Of a stretch of DNA of 64,000 bases, positions 15,505 through 25,201 are shown one piece after another. Made by a program: the position numbers and the translations under genes. This DNA comes from Panacagrimonas sp052389915 (GTDB lineage: Bacteria > Pseudomonadota > Gammaproteobacteria > Nevskiales > Nevskiaceae). Numbering within the stretch: the first letter of the stretch is position 1; the number at the start of each line of letters is the position of its first letter. Under the pieces are notes generated by a model. It searched no databases and was not told the DNA's origin. It worked only from the letters and a program-made list of their open reading frames with translations. The stretch spans positions 1 through 64,000 of the forward strand of contig JBQTHL010000078.1 in NCBI GenBank assembly GCA_052389915.1, given 5' to 3'.

Positions 15505-17223
15505 TCAGGATCCGCGCGGCGGTAGAGGAAGTGCCGGCACCGCACCGAGCAGCGGCAGCCTGATCTCGCCTTCCACGTCGATCAGCAGGGTCGAAATGTC
15601 GCGGCTGCCGCTCAGCAGGAATTGCGGGTGCAGGCCGTAGACGAGCAGCACGATCCGGTCTCCCGGTGCGAGTCGCGCCGCAATGCCGTTGAGTTCGATC
15701 TCGTGGGTTCCCAGGCCGCGCACCGGTCGAATCTGGTCGCCCATCAAATCGAGCAGGCCCGGCAGCAGGCCGCGACTGTGACCCAGGCCGACGAAGATGA
15801 TCGGATCGTCGATGCCCAGGGCCGGCAGGTTCGGATCGATGGGCAGACCCAGCGCCTTGCCCAGGGTGAGGGTCGCGGTGGGAATGCCGGCCAGCACCTG
15901 TTCGCTGTCGGCGGTGTAGATCGTTCGCGGCAGCGCAACGGCGCCGAGCAGGTTGAGAGCCAGCGCGCGTCCGGGAATGGAAACCGGTGTCCCGCCCACC
16001 TTGATGTCGCTGGGCGCGATGGCGTCCAGCGCGCTGTCCAGTGCGACGCAGAATTCCGGGACGCCGGCCAGCGCATCGGGCTGGTCTTTGAGCTTGGCCG
16101 CGAACCAGGCGAGGCTCATATCGAGCTTGTTGTACGGCCCGCATCGCGTCACGTTGTCCGGCGCCAGCGGCAGCGGAATCAGCAAGCCCGTGCCCGAGGG
16201 CAGCGGGTGTCCGCCCAGGCGATCCACGAACAGGCGCACGTCGCCGCCGGCACGCTTCAGGCACTGGTGGTTGGCGTAGCCCTCGTTGATGTTGAACAGC
16301 ACGTCGTGCGCGCCTTGCAGGAACAGTGCATCGACTTGCGGCGGTGCGGTTGCCGGTCGATGCGGCGGCACGGTCCGGCCGTCGCAGAAATAACGGCTGC
16401 TGTGGTAGCCGAGTGCGTCGCTCAGTTCCGGGCTGAGCCGGTTCATGACGACACCGCCGAGCAGTCCCTGCAGGAACTCGGGATCGAATCGCAGACGGCT
16501 CTCGCCAGCCAGGCCGAGCAGTGCGCCGTAGGTGCTTTTCGGCACGTCGCCGGGCGCGAGGCTGTAGTTGAGATCGTGCCAGGTGAACTGCGGCACGATC
16601 GCATCGAGCCGGCGTTTCGGATCGATGGCGTTCAGCAGCAGCTGGTAGCCGCCGCCGTACGAGCCGCCGATGGCGCCGAGTCGAACGTTGCCGTCCTTGT
16701 AGCTGAGCCAGTCGAGATTCGCCTCGGCCCAGTCGACGATCTGGATCAGGTCCTGGCCCTCGAAGTCCGGGTCCATCACGCGCACCGTGCCCAGGGATTG
16801 GCCGAACCCGCGCTGATCGATCGAAATCACGCCGTAGCCGGCGTCCAGGTAGGGCCGGATATCGCCCAGCAGCACATCGTTGATCGAGACGATCGCCGAC
16901 GGAATGGCGCCCACGGGACCGAGCGTGCCGAACGGGGACGTCGCGCGGCTGAGGCCGAAGCCGTGGCTGTGCAGAATCAGGGGGTAGCGCGTTCCGCCAA
17001 CGAAGTCCCTGGGTTCGAACACCGTGATGGCGATGCGCTTGTCGCTCGCGGAGGTGAGGAACACGCCGTAGGACGTCCCCCGACGCGACGTCCCGGATGC
17101 AGGTGCCGGCAGCCCTTGACCATCGAAAGCGGCGTTGTTTGCCGGCACGCTCGCATCCGGCGATTGCGAGTCGCATGCGACGACGAGCAGGCTCAGCAGC
17201 GCAGTCGTCAGTAATTTCTTCAT
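15505..17223 (-). CDS. Lipoprotein alpha/beta hydrolase (CocE/PepX, S15-like)
   Basis: A 572-residue exported protein. The N-terminus MKKLLTTALLSLLVVAC is a lipoprotein signal with Cys as the lipidated residue. The hydrolase core has HSHGFG (oxyanion region), SIDQRGFGQS, and the nucleophile elbow GGSYGGGYQ; a HDV motif (LQGAHDVLFNINEGY) and GGHPLPSG may supply the acid and His. The layout resembles CocE/X-Pro dipeptidyl-peptidase-like hydrolases with an extra C-terminal beta domain (about 430-572). It probably acts at the outer membrane or periplasm on an ester or peptide; the substrate is unknown. An earlier start at 17295 is rejected because the signal peptide begins at 17223. Confidence 0.82.
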   Translation of the reverse strand: MKKLLTTALLSLLVVACDSQSPDASVPANNAAFDGQGLPAPASGTSRRGTSYGVFLTSASDKRIAITVFEPRDFVGGTRYPLILHSHGFGLSRATSPFGTLGPVGAIPSAIVSINDVLLGDIRPYLDAGYGVISIDQRGFGQSLGTVRVMDPDFEGQDLIQIVDWAEANLDWLSYKDGNVRLGAIGGSYGGGYQLLLNAIDPKRRLDAIVPQFTWHDLNYSLAPGDVPKSTYGALLGLAGESRLRFDPEFLQGLLGGVVMNRLSPELSDALGYHSSRYFCDGRTVPPHRPATAPPQVDALFLQGAHDVLFNINEGYANHQCLKRAGGDVRLFVDRLGGHPLPSGTGLLIPLPLAPDNVTRCGPYNKLDMSLAWFAAKLKDQPDALAGVPEFCVALDSALDAIAPSDIKVGGTPVSIPGRALALNLLGAVALPRTIYTADSEQVLAGIPTATLTLGKALGLPIDPNLPALGIDDPIIFVGLGHSRGLLPGLLDLMGDQIRPVRGLGTHEIELNGIAARLAPGDRIVLLVYGLHPQFLLSGSRDISTLLIDVEGEIRLPLLGAVPALPLPPRGS

Positions 17224-17303
17224 GGCGCTTCGGCGGGCTTGTTCCGTGGAACCACAGAGAGCGCTGATACTCGCGCGCTGCGACGGCCCGCACAACCGCT
17301 ATC

Positions 17304-18494
17304 TCAGAACCGGTACGTCAGCCCCAGCGCAGCGGTGTGGTGAATATAGAAATCCGGCCGGTTCTCGTAGGCGTAGTCGAGCCGTGCCGACCAGTTCCGG
17401 TCCAGGTTCATGACGCAGCCGGCGCCATAGCTGGTGAAATTCGCCTCGGCCTGCGGCGGCAAGGCCTCGTCGCCGTCGTGGATCGCGAGGTAGGGCGCGA
17501 AACGCCCACGGGTCCAGCCGTAGCGGACGGAGGCGACGCCGGTGTTCGACTCGTCGGTGTTGCGGCTCAGGGCATAGCGCAGTTCCAGTTCGCCGAAGCC
17601 CAGGCGCGGCAGGCGCAGGCCGGGTGTGAGGGTGTGGACTTCGCCGAAGACGTAGCCGAAGTAACGATAGCCGAGCAGCGGCTGCACCGGACCTTCCGGC
17701 AACCACTCGACCACGGTCTGCGCCTGAACCCGCGGGAGGAAGTCCGCGTCCGGCGTACCGCCGGCCTCGGCGAACACGAGCCAGTGCAGAGCCGGTGTCC
17801 AGTACGCTCCTGCGAGGTACTGGTTGTCGATAGAGCCGAACTGATCGAGCCGGTCCCAGCGCAGATAAGCGCTGAGGCCAGGTGCCAGCGAGGTGCCGGC
17901 CTGAACGTGGCTTCCTGATTCGGTCCCTCGCGCGTTGTTGTAGCGCTCGTGCGCGTAGCCGGTATCGATGCGACTGCGCGGCGGGGTTTCCGTGCGCGCG
18001 AGCAGTATCGAGAGATCGCGGTCGTCGTTGCCGGGCTGGATGTCGCGGGCCCGCTCGTAGGCGGCGCGCGCACCGGCGCGATCGTTTTGCGCCATCAACA
18101 CGTCGCCGCGCAGCAGCAGTGCGTCGTAGTGGTCCGCGTTGCGTTCGAGCACCTTGCCGAGTTCGGATAGCGCCTCCTCGCGCCGACCGCTCCAGTACAG
18201 CACCCGCGCCAGGCCGATACGCAGGTCCGCCGACTCCAGTTGGACTTTGAGCGCGAGGCGCCAGGTTCCAGCGGCCTCGGCATGCCGGCCCTGCCATCCC
18301 TGAACGGTGGCCAGTTCGGCGAGCGCGGCGGCATCCGCGGGATTCTTCCCGACCAGTTCGGCGAACACCGTTTCGGCCTCGACCAGCTTCTGCTCCCGCT
18401 TGAGGCGCAGCCCGTCTTCGATGCTCGCCGTCCAGGCCAGCGAGGGAAGCAGGAACACGAACGGGAGCGGAACGCGGACGTGCGAGGCGATCAG
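17304..18494 (-). CDS. TPR plus YaiO-family outer-membrane beta-barrel protein
   Basis: About 396 residues: a signal-like N-terminus (PLPFVFLLPSLAWTAS), three TPR-type helical repeats (about 25-150: ETVFAELVGKNPADAAALAELA, with ALSELGKVLERNADHYDALLL following), then a YaiO-type beta-barrel (about 165-396) ending in LTYRF, the C-terminal Phe typical of outer-membrane proteins. It is paired with the upstream glycosyltransferase, like the yaiO/yaiP neighbourhood, suggesting a role in export or modification of a surface glycan. The start is uncertain: no ATG is available. CTG 18494 overlaps the glycosyltransferase stop and gives a good signal peptide; GTG 18458 is the alternative. Confidence 0.8.
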   Translation of the reverse strand: MIASHVRVPLPFVFLLPSLAWTASIEDGLRLKREQKLVEAETVFAELVGKNPADAAALAELATVQGWQGRHAEAAGTWRLALKVQLESADLRIGLARVLYWSGRREEALSELGKVLERNADHYDALLLRGDVLMAQNDRAGARAAYERARDIQPGNDDRDLSILLARTETPPRSRIDTGYAHERYNNARGTESGSHVQAGTSLAPGLSAYLRWDRLDQFGSIDNQYLAGAYWTPALHWLVFAEAGGTPDADFLPRVQAQTVVEWLPEGPVQPLLGYRYFGYVFGEVHTLTPGLRLPRLGFGELELRYALSRNTDESNTGVASVRYGWTRGRFAPYLAIHDGDEALPPQAEANFTSYGAGCVMNLDRNWSARLDYAYENRPDFYIHHTAALGLTYRF

Positions 18495-19903
18495 GGAAGA
18501 GTTTCCGTTTTGCGCTGCGGCGACCGGTCGACCCGGCCGGTGAGAAAGGCGAACCATCCGCGCACCGCGCCGGCATGGCGCAGGAGCTGGAAGGAAAAGG
18601 GCTCGGCCAGGCTCGCGACCATCGAGCCCAGCCACAGGCGCGGATGCGGCCGTTCGCCGAGCCAGCGGTGGTAGCGGTCGATGGCCCAGAGGTGGTAGCA
18701 GAAATCCAGAGCCAGCTTGGAGGCGATCACGATCGCGACCACGCGCGCCACGGCGCTCCAGTGAAACAGCAGCCAGATCAGCAGCGCGAAGGCGGTGAGC
18801 CCGAACACCGGCTGCAAGGTATCCACGGCCTTGATCGGCAGCATCAGGCGCCCGAGCTTGCCGTAGCGCGGATTGCCCACCATGTCGCTGTTGGCGAACT
18901 GGGTTTCCAGAAAGCCGGCAAACCAGCGTTCGCGCTGACGCAGGAACTGGCGCAAGTTCGCGGGTGCGTCGGTGGTCGCCTGTGCATTGCCGAGCACGCG
19001 CACGCGCCAGTCCAGACCATGCACGTGTGCGTGACGGTGCAGGCGGTGGATCAGTTCGTAATCTTCCACCAGGCTGGCGGCGTCGTAACCGCCCAGACGG
19101 ATCAGGACGTCCTTGCGATACGCCGCGAAAGCTCCGGACACGAGCAGCAGCGCGTCGATACGCTCCCAGGCGGCGCGCGCCAGAAACGCGCGCAGGTATT
19201 CGAAACGCTGAAAGCCCTCGTACATCCAGGCCAGCGGCGCGGCTGAACAACGCGGCCTGAGCGCACCGCAGGCAGCCGCCAGTTCCGGTTCGGCCGCGAA
19301 CGCGGCGCGCAGTGCGGACAGCGCGCCGGGGTGCAGCACGGTGTCGGCGTCCAAGGTCAGGACCACCGGCGCCTGCGTCAGCGGCCAGGCCCGGTTCAGT
19401 GAATCCGCTTTGCCGCTGTGCGGCTTGCGCAGCACCCGCAGCGCCGCATGCCGCTGCGAGTGCAATACGCCGCGCTCCAGGGCCAGCGGAACGGCGTAGC
19501 GCAGGTTCAAGAGCGCGGAAGTGCCGTCGATGGAGCCGTCGTCTACCACCCAGACCTCGTCGCCTGCCTCGCACTGCGCGAGCGCGGCGTCGAGGCAGGC
19601 GGCGATCACGTTGGCCTCGTTACGCGCGGGCACGAGAATGGCGAGGCTCAGAATCGTAAGCGGACTCGCACAGGGCTGGCGGCGCAGGCGACGGGTGTTC
19701 CAGCCGACGAACCCGAGCAGCCAGGTGTCGTAGGACACGTAGAGCAGACCGGCGGACCACACCACCAGATCGTCGCTCAGAAAAGCGCCGAGGGTGGCGG
19801 TCAGCCAGCAGGCGAACACCAGTACGAACAAGCCGTGGCCGCGAATCAGACGCGATGCGGGCAAACGTGCAGCCCTTGCAGGTGGTGCGATCGGCGTCGA
19901 CAA
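18491..19903 (-). CDS. Family 2 glycosyltransferase, membrane processive type
   Basis: A 470-residue inner-membrane GT2 enzyme of the cellulose-synthase/PgaC type. Two N-terminal membrane segments (about 22-60) precede the catalytic domain with VDDGS, LDADTV, VEDYEL and QRERW, the D, DxD, ED and QxxRW elements of processive beta-glycosyltransferases; two or more membrane segments follow (VFGLTAFALLIWLLF, VVAIVIASKLALDF). It would polymerise a sugar from a UDP-sugar on the cytoplasmic side. The start is a TTG with GGGGA upstream, since no ATG exists near the N-terminus. It overlaps the YaiO-like gene, so the two are co-expressed and probably serve one surface polysaccharide. Confidence 0.87.
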   Translation of the reverse strand: MSTPIAPPARAARLPASRLIRGHGLFVLVFACWLTATLGAFLSDDLVVWSAGLLYVSYDTWLLGFVGWNTRRLRRQPCASPLTILSLAILVPARNEANVIAACLDAALAQCEAGDEVWVVDDGSIDGTSALLNLRYAVPLALERGVLHSQRHAALRVLRKPHSGKADSLNRAWPLTQAPVVLTLDADTVLHPGALSALRAAFAAEPELAAACGALRPRCSAAPLAWMYEGFQRFEYLRAFLARAAWERIDALLLVSGAFAAYRKDVLIRLGGYDAASLVEDYELIHRLHRHAHVHGLDWRVRVLGNAQATTDAPANLRQFLRQRERWFAGFLETQFANSDMVGNPRYGKLGRLMLPIKAVDTLQPVFGLTAFALLIWLLFHWSAVARVVAIVIASKLALDFCYHLWAIDRYHRWLGERPHPRLWLGSMVASLAEPFSFQLLRHAGAVRGWFAFLTGRVDRSPQRKTETLP

Positions 19904-20183
19904 GAGGCGTCCCCGGGGCGCCGTGGTTCGTCCATGAATTTATGCGCGTCGCGTGACGGGCAGGAGACAGGACCAATACTCCTCGCGGGCTCCGGTGCAA
20001 GCCGGCGCGCTCCGGACGTGCTCCGTTCGGCCGCAACCGCGGGCGTACCCGCAGCTTCGTTCGTCGAAGGCGCTGGCATACTTGAACCCCAATGTCGGCG
20101 CCCGCGCCGGAAAACCACCGCCGGTGCCGGCCCGTATCCTCGATACCGGTTCGTCGCCCAGACCGGATCAAGCTCGTCCCATC

Positions 20184-22616
20184 ATGAACTCACTGCGATT
20201 CCGCCTTGCGCGCTGGGTGCTTGCGCACCGCAAGCTGTCCTGGGGTTTCTTCATCGTCGTGACGGCGTTTTTCGCCGCCGGCCTGCCGCAGGTGAAACTG
20301 GCGACGATCTTCTCCGACCTTTTGCCGGCGGACGATCCCTTCGTGCAGACCTACAAGGATCATCCCAACTTCGGCAATCCGCTGACCGTGGCGGTGATGA
20401 TCAAGCGCACCGACGGCGACATCTACAACGCCGAAACCATCGCCAAGGTGTGGAAGTTCACGCGCGACATCGACCTGACGCCCGGTGTGGACCACGACCT
20501 GATCCTGTCCATCACCACCGGCCGCGCGCGCTACACCGAGGCCACGCCTTTCGGCGTGGACATGCGCCCGCTGATGGGCGACATCCCGCCCAAGACCGAC
20601 GAGGAAATCGCGCTGTTCAAGAAGCGCGTGGACAAGTCGCCGAACACGCGCGTGTTCCTGATCTCGGGCGACGACACGGCCACGCTCATCACCGCCACCC
20701 TGATCGAGCACCAGACCGATTACGGCGTGGTGTTCGACTTCGTGCAGAACCTGGCAAAGGAAGCGCGCGACGAACATCACGAGGTCTACGTCACCGGCCA
20801 GCCCATCCTGATCGGCTGGGTGTACCAGTACGAAGCGCAGATGTTCGGCATCTTCGGCGTCACCGTCGGTGCGCTGTTGCTGGCGCTGTGCCTGTACATG
20901 CGCAACACCGTGGGTATCGTCACACCCATCGTGACGAGTGCGGTCGCGGCGGTCTGGGCCTTCGGTTTCGTCGGCTGGCTCGACGTGTCGATCGAGCCGC
21001 TGCTGATGGTGGTGCCGCTGCTGCTGATCGCGCGCTCGTTCTCGCACTCGGTGCAGTTCACCGAGCGCTTTTACGAGATCTACGCGCACGTAAAGGATCG
21101 GCACAAGGCCGCGGAAATCACCATGGGCGTGATGATGGCGCCCTCGGTGCTCGGCATCATTACCGACATCATCGGCATCGCGGTCGTGGCTGCAGCGCCG
21201 ATTCCGGCGATGTGGCGGCACGCGCTGTTCTGCGGCATGTGGGCGGTGTGGTTGATCCCCACCGGCGTGGTGCTCATCTCCCTGTTGCTGGCGTCTCTGC
21301 CGCCGCCGAAAAATGTGGAGAGCCTGATCGGCCGCGGCGAACATTCCGGCGTGCATCGGCGTTTTCAGGGATTGCTAGGCTGGGTCGCCAATCTCAGCGT
21401 AGGCAAGCGCGCGCGCTGGACGGCGCTGGTCGTCGCAGTCTTCTCCACGCTGGCGACTTACACCGCGCTGCAGATCAAGATCGGCAATCCGGTGGAAGGC
21501 ACCAACCTGCTCTGGTACGACTCCGACTTCAACGGCGCTGTGCGCGCCATCAATGCGCACTTCCCCGGCGTCAATACGCTGGAAGTCGTGTTCGAGGCCA
21601 AGCAGCAGGAAAGCGACGAGTGGAACGTGTCGCGCGCGAGCACCGTCATGGCCATGCTCGAGCTGCAAGGCCTGATGGAGCAGGGCGAGAACGCGCCGCG
21701 TGCGACCTTGTCGTTCAACGACTACCTGCGCGAATCCAACCGCCTGTTCCAGGGCGGCAGCCCGAAGTGGCTGCCGCTGGACGATCGCGACCGCGCGGTC
21801 AACGCCGCGACCATCGGTGTGATGATGGGGTCCAGCGCCAAGAACTACGGCCACGTGGTGGACGACACCATGCAGAACGGCACCGTCTCGCTCTGGTACA
21901 AGGACAACAAGCAGGAGACGGTGGACGCGGCGCTGGCCGCGGCGCGCAAGGCCATCGCCATCGTCGGCATCGATCACGAGCATTTCATCGTGCGCCTGGG
22001 CACCGGCACCATCGCGCTGCAGGAGGCGGTCAACATCGTCGTCGACCGCTTTCACTGGGTGATGGTCGGACTGCTGAACCTCTCGATCTTCCTTCTGTGC
22101 AGTTACGCCTACCGATCCTTCGTCGCCGGCCTGCTGCTGCTGGTTCCGGTGAACCTGTCCAACCAGGTCATGAACGCGGCGATGCACCTGCTGGGTGTGG
22201 GGCTCGACGTGAATTCGCTGATCGTCGCGGCCATCGGCGTGGGCGTGGGCATCGACTACGGCATCTACCTGCTGTCGCGCATCTGCGAGGAGTACCACGC
22301 ACACGATAGTGACTGGAGCGCGGCCATCACCGCGGCGCTTCGCACCACCGGCAAGGCCATCATGTTCACCGCCACGATCATGACCGTGGGCATTCTGCCG
22401 TGGTACTTCATGTCCGGCCTCAAGTTCCTGGCCGACATGGGTCTGCTGCTGGTGGTCATCATGTCCATCAACATGGTGATGGCGCTGCTGGTGCTGCCGC
22501 TGCTGGTGTGGTGGATCAAGCCGAAGTTCGTCGAGCGGCGCGATCTGCTGGTGGGCGAGGGCGTGGACCTGTCGCTGTTCACCGACGAGGGCAGGGCGCT
22601 TCCGGCAGCGACATGA
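20184..22616 (+). CDS. MMPL/RND-superfamily transporter
   Basis: An 810-residue RND-type membrane protein with two repeats, each one N-terminal helix, a periplasmic domain and about five clustered helices (first cluster about 220-420, second about 625-790). Motifs such as GVGVGIDYGIYLLSRI in the second repeat and the LLPADDPFVQTYKD start of the first periplasmic domain are typical of MMPL proteins in Proteobacteria that move hydrophobic molecules (lipids, hopanoids, sterol-like compounds) driven by the proton gradient. It starts 280 bp from the divergent glycosyltransferase and overlaps the next gene by ATGA. The cargo is unknown. Confidence 0.88.
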   Translation: MNSLRFRLARWVLAHRKLSWGFFIVVTAFFAAGLPQVKLATIFSDLLPADDPFVQTYKDHPNFGNPLTVAVMIKRTDGDIYNAETIAKVWKFTRDIDLTPGVDHDLILSITTGRARYTEATPFGVDMRPLMGDIPPKTDEEIALFKKRVDKSPNTRVFLISGDDTATLITATLIEHQTDYGVVFDFVQNLAKEARDEHHEVYVTGQPILIGWVYQYEAQMFGIFGVTVGALLLALCLYMRNTVGIVTPIVTSAVAAVWAFGFVGWLDVSIEPLLMVVPLLLIARSFSHSVQFTERFYEIYAHVKDRHKAAEITMGVMMAPSVLGIITDIIGIAVVAAAPIPAMWRHALFCGMWAVWLIPTGVVLISLLLASLPPPKNVESLIGRGEHSGVHRRFQGLLGWVANLSVGKRARWTALVVAVFSTLATYTALQIKIGNPVEGTNLLWYDSDFNGAVRAINAHFPGVNTLEVVFEAKQQESDEWNVSRASTVMAMLELQGLMEQGENAPRATLSFNDYLRESNRLFQGGSPKWLPLDDRDRAVNAATIGVMMGSSAKNYGHVVDDTMQNGTVSLWYKDNKQETVDAALAAARKAIAIVGIDHEHFIVRLGTGTIALQEAVNIVVDRFHWVMVGLLNLSIFLLCSYAYRSFVAGLLLLVPVNLSNQVMNAAMHLLGVGLDVNSLIVAAIGVGVGIDYGIYLLSRICEEYHAHDSDWSAAITAALRTTGKAIMFTATIMTVGILPWYFMSGLKFLADMGLLLVVIMSINMVMALLVLPLLVWWIKPKFVERRDLLVGEGVDLSLFTDEGRALPAAT

Positions 22617-23659
22617 GTGCGGCGAAAAACACGCCGATGCGGGTACTCGTCGGGCTGCTGATCGCGTTCGCCGTCCTCGTCGCGGGCGTGGTCGTCGGCG
22701 GATTCTTTCTGCCGAGTCAGGCCGTGGTCACGCGCAGCATCGTCATTGATCGGCCCGCGTCTACAGTGTTCACCGTGCTCAACGGCTTCCGCCATTTCGG
22801 AAAGTGGTCGCCGTGGGCAGACCTGGACCCGGCGATGACGGCGAGCGTGGAAGGCGCGCTGACCGGAGCGGGCGCGCGCTACGAGTGGAGCAGCCAACTC
22901 GATGGCGTAGGGTCGGGCGTGCTGGAAATCGTCAAGTCCACGCCTTACGAGCAGGTCGTCCTGACTCAGACATTCGGTGGAACCGAAAGCCGCGCACGCT
23001 TCGACATCACGCCAGAGATCGACGGCACGCGCGTGGTGTGGCACTACGAGGCGGATTTCGCCAAGGGCATCTTCGACCGGTATCTCGGGCTGATGCTCGA
23101 CGGCATGATCGGCCCGGATTACGAGAAGGGCCTCGCCCGTCTCAAGGCGCACGTGGAGACCTTGTCGGCAACCGATTTCAGCGGTCTGCAGGTGGAGCAT
23201 CTTGATGCGCCGGCACAGACCATCGCCTACCTGTCGGGACGCAGTTCTACGCAGGCACAGGACATCGCGCGCGCCTACGCCGATGCGTTTCTCCAGATCA
23301 CGGTCGTACTGCAAGCCGCCGGCATCAAACCGTCGGGGCCGGTGCTGGCGATAGGACGCAAATGGGATCCGGACCGGCGAATCTACGAATTCGACGCCGC
23401 CATTCCCGTTCCGGCGGGCACGAACACGCTACCCAATTCGAGCGGCGTGAAACTCGGCAAGACGTACGCCGGCAGCGTACTCAAGGCCGTCCACCGCGAC
23501 CCGCACAACTGGATCGATGCGCATCTCGAAAAGCTCATGGCCTACAAGCGCGCGACGGGCCTGATCGACAACGGCACGCCCTGGGACGTGTACGTATCGG
23601 ACCTCGCCAGCACCCGCGACGCCGATCTGGTAACCGAGACCTACGTGCCGGTGCGGTGA
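22613..23659 (+). CDS. Membrane-anchored SRPBCC domain fused to a GyrI-like domain
   Basis: A 348-residue protein with one N-terminal membrane helix (VLVGLLIAFAVLVAGVVVGG), an SRPBCC/polyketide-cyclase-like lipid-binding domain (about 38-180: TRSIVIDRPASTVFTVLN, FGKWSPWADLD) and a C-terminal GyrI/AraC-effector-like small-molecule-binding domain (about 195-348). Both domains bind hydrophobic or aromatic ligands. It overlaps the MMPL transporter gene by ATGA, so it is probably a periplasmic or membrane-edge ligand-binding partner of that transporter. I know no characterised member with this exact pairing. Confidence 0.8.
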   Translation: MSAAKNTPMRVLVGLLIAFAVLVAGVVVGGFFLPSQAVVTRSIVIDRPASTVFTVLNGFRHFGKWSPWADLDPAMTASVEGALTGAGARYEWSSQLDGVGSGVLEIVKSTPYEQVVLTQTFGGTESRARFDITPEIDGTRVVWHYEADFAKGIFDRYLGLMLDGMIGPDYEKGLARLKAHVETLSATDFSGLQVEHLDAPAQTIAYLSGRSSTQAQDIARAYADAFLQITVVLQAAGIKPSGPVLAIGRKWDPDRRIYEFDAAIPVPAGTNTLPNSSGVKLGKTYAGSVLKAVHRDPHNWIDAHLEKLMAYKRATGLIDNGTPWDVYVSDLASTRDADLVTETYVPVR

Positions 23660-23662
23660 GGT

Positions 23663-25084
23663 CTACCGACCCAGGCCCCGCTGAAGCGACGACGGTTGGC
23701 ACCCGCACGAAGAACGCCGTCGCAGAAACGCCGCCAGGCCCAGAACCCCGATCATTGCCAAACCCAGGCCGCCGCCACTGCCGCGGCGCGAGACCGCTTC
23801 GGACAGTTCGGGCGAGCCCTCCGCGCGGCTCAGGATCAGATCGCGAGGACCAGCAACAGGCACGGGCCCGCCGCCACCTGCGACGCGTTCGCTCCGCGTC
23901 AGAATCAGCCTCCCATCGCTCTGCGCCAGCGCGGGCTCGGCCGGTGGATCGGCGACCAAGGCGGTGGTTTGCAACCCGCCGGCCGCAAAGACGGGATCGA
24001 GACTGCCGTCCGTTCGCAGCCGCGCGATATGCAGCAGTTCAGATGCGATCGAGACCAGTCCGATGCTGCCATCGTTCTGCGGGACGGCGATCCTGCAGGC
24101 GTCCTCGCCATCGAAGTCGTGAAGCACGACGCCCTGTTCGCCGAAACTCGGATCGGGCGCTCCGTCCGCGTTGAGACGAGACAGCAGGGTCACCGATCTG
24201 CGGACGCCGCCTTCGGCTGGAGGTGCGGCCGAGCCGCACAGCAGGATGTTGCCGGCAGAGTCCTGCGCCAGGTCGTGGACGAAGGTTTGCCCAAGGGCGG
24301 ATTGTTCTTCGCTCAAGGTGTAAAGGCCTTCGTTGCCGAACGAGCGGTCCAGGCTGCCGTCTGCCTTGATTCTCACCACGGCCACGCCGAGAGTCGGACA
24401 GGGGGCGGGGCAGGGATCCGAAGGGGAGGGTGCGGCTCCAAGAAAAACAGGGAACGGCCCGCCGGAGGTCATCAGGATGTCGCCGTCCGGCTCGAGCAAC
24501 AGTTCCCGACCGACGATCGAACTATTGACCCTGCCCGCATCGCCGAAGCCCGGATCGGGAATCCCGTCAATTCCGAAACGTGAGACAAAGGTCTTGAAGG
24601 ACACGTCGAGATTGCCGTCTGCCGTCGTTTCCTCGGTTATTCGAACGCTGCTCACCACCAGTTGCTGCGCCTGGTCGTCGACGACAAAGCCGCTGGTGAT
24701 GCCGGGGAATTCCAGGGACAACAGCCCCTCCGTGCCGAAGACCGTATCCGGCTGACCGTCTACGCTGAAGCGCCGGACTTCGAGCGTGGTCGAACCGGAA
24801 GCGCCCAGCGATGTGCCTTCACCAACCGTCACCGCAACATAAAGCCGATCTTGGCCGTCGCGCACGACCCGAACCCATTCGTTCTCCCTGGCTTCGGGGT
24901 CGCGGACTGTGACCGACCCGTCGGATCGCCGGGCGCCGCTGCGGCGTCGAACGACAGGCAGAAACAGCATCGCGCCTGCCATGCATCGAAGCCTGCGCCC
25001 TCGCACCTCGCTGTCTGTCGTGGACGCGCCCCACTTGACCGTCCACCGCGGCGCATTCTGAAGATCCCGAAGTTTCTGGCCCAT
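23663..25084 (-). CDS. Delta-60 repeat surface protein with GlyGly-CTERM sorting signal
   Basis: A 473-residue protein with at least five delta-60-type repeats (core DGxxDxxFGxxG: DGQPDTVFGTEG, DGIPDPGFGDAG, DGSLDRSFGNEG, DGAPDPSFGEQG, DGSLDPVFAAGG), probably folding as a beta-propeller. The C-terminus SRRGSGGGLGLAMIGVLGL followed by AAFLRRR is a GlyGly-CTERM signal: glycine run, one membrane helix, basic end. Such tails are cut by rhombosortase after secretion. The start is ATG 25084 with GGGAGAAAG ahead. The predicted signal region (MAGAMLFLPVVRRRSGARR) is unconvincing, whereas another frame over the same bases reads LSFDAAAAPGDP, so a small indel near 24950 may have damaged it. Confidence 0.75.
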   Translation of the reverse strand: MGQKLRDLQNAPRWTVKWGASTTDSEVRGRRLRCMAGAMLFLPVVRRRSGARRSDGSVTVRDPEARENEWVRVVRDGQDRLYVAVTVGEGTSLGASGSTTLEVRRFSVDGQPDTVFGTEGLLSLEFPGITSGFVVDDQAQQLVVSSVRITEETTADGNLDVSFKTFVSRFGIDGIPDPGFGDAGRVNSSIVGRELLLEPDGDILMTSGGPFPVFLGAAPSPSDPCPAPCPTLGVAVVRIKADGSLDRSFGNEGLYTLSEEQSALGQTFVHDLAQDSAGNILLCGSAAPPAEGGVRRSVTLLSRLNADGAPDPSFGEQGVVLHDFDGEDACRIAVPQNDGSIGLVSIASELLHIARLRTDGSLDPVFAAGGLQTTALVADPPAEPALAQSDGRLILTRSERVAGGGGPVPVAGPRDLILSRAEGSPELSEAVSRRGSGGGLGLAMIGVLGLAAFLRRRSSCGCQPSSLQRGLGR

Positions 25085-25147
25085 GTTCTTTCTCCCGATC
25101 CCAGAACCGAACGCTATCTTGCTTCGCCGCGGCACACAGCGGCGAGT

Positions 25148-25178
25148 AAAAAAAAGCGCCGCACGATGGCGGCGCTTT
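25148..25178 (-). terminator. Rho-independent terminator
   Basis: On the minus strand AAAGCGCCGC (25178-25169) and GCGGCGCTTT (25162-25153) form a perfect 10-bp stem around a 6-nt loop, followed by a run of eight T (25155-25148). It lies 24 bp beyond the stop codon of the phoX-like gene and separates it from the delta-60-repeat gene, which reads in the same direction. Confidence 0.9.
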
Positions 25179-25201
25179 GATCGAAACCAGGGCTCAGTCG
25201 A

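Noticed and set aside
15107..17293. 728-codon open frame, same strand as the lipoprotein hydrolase but another phase
   Set aside because: Arg/Ala/Pro-rich shadow typical of high-GC DNA; the overlapping 572-residue frame has a signal peptide and catalytic motifs.
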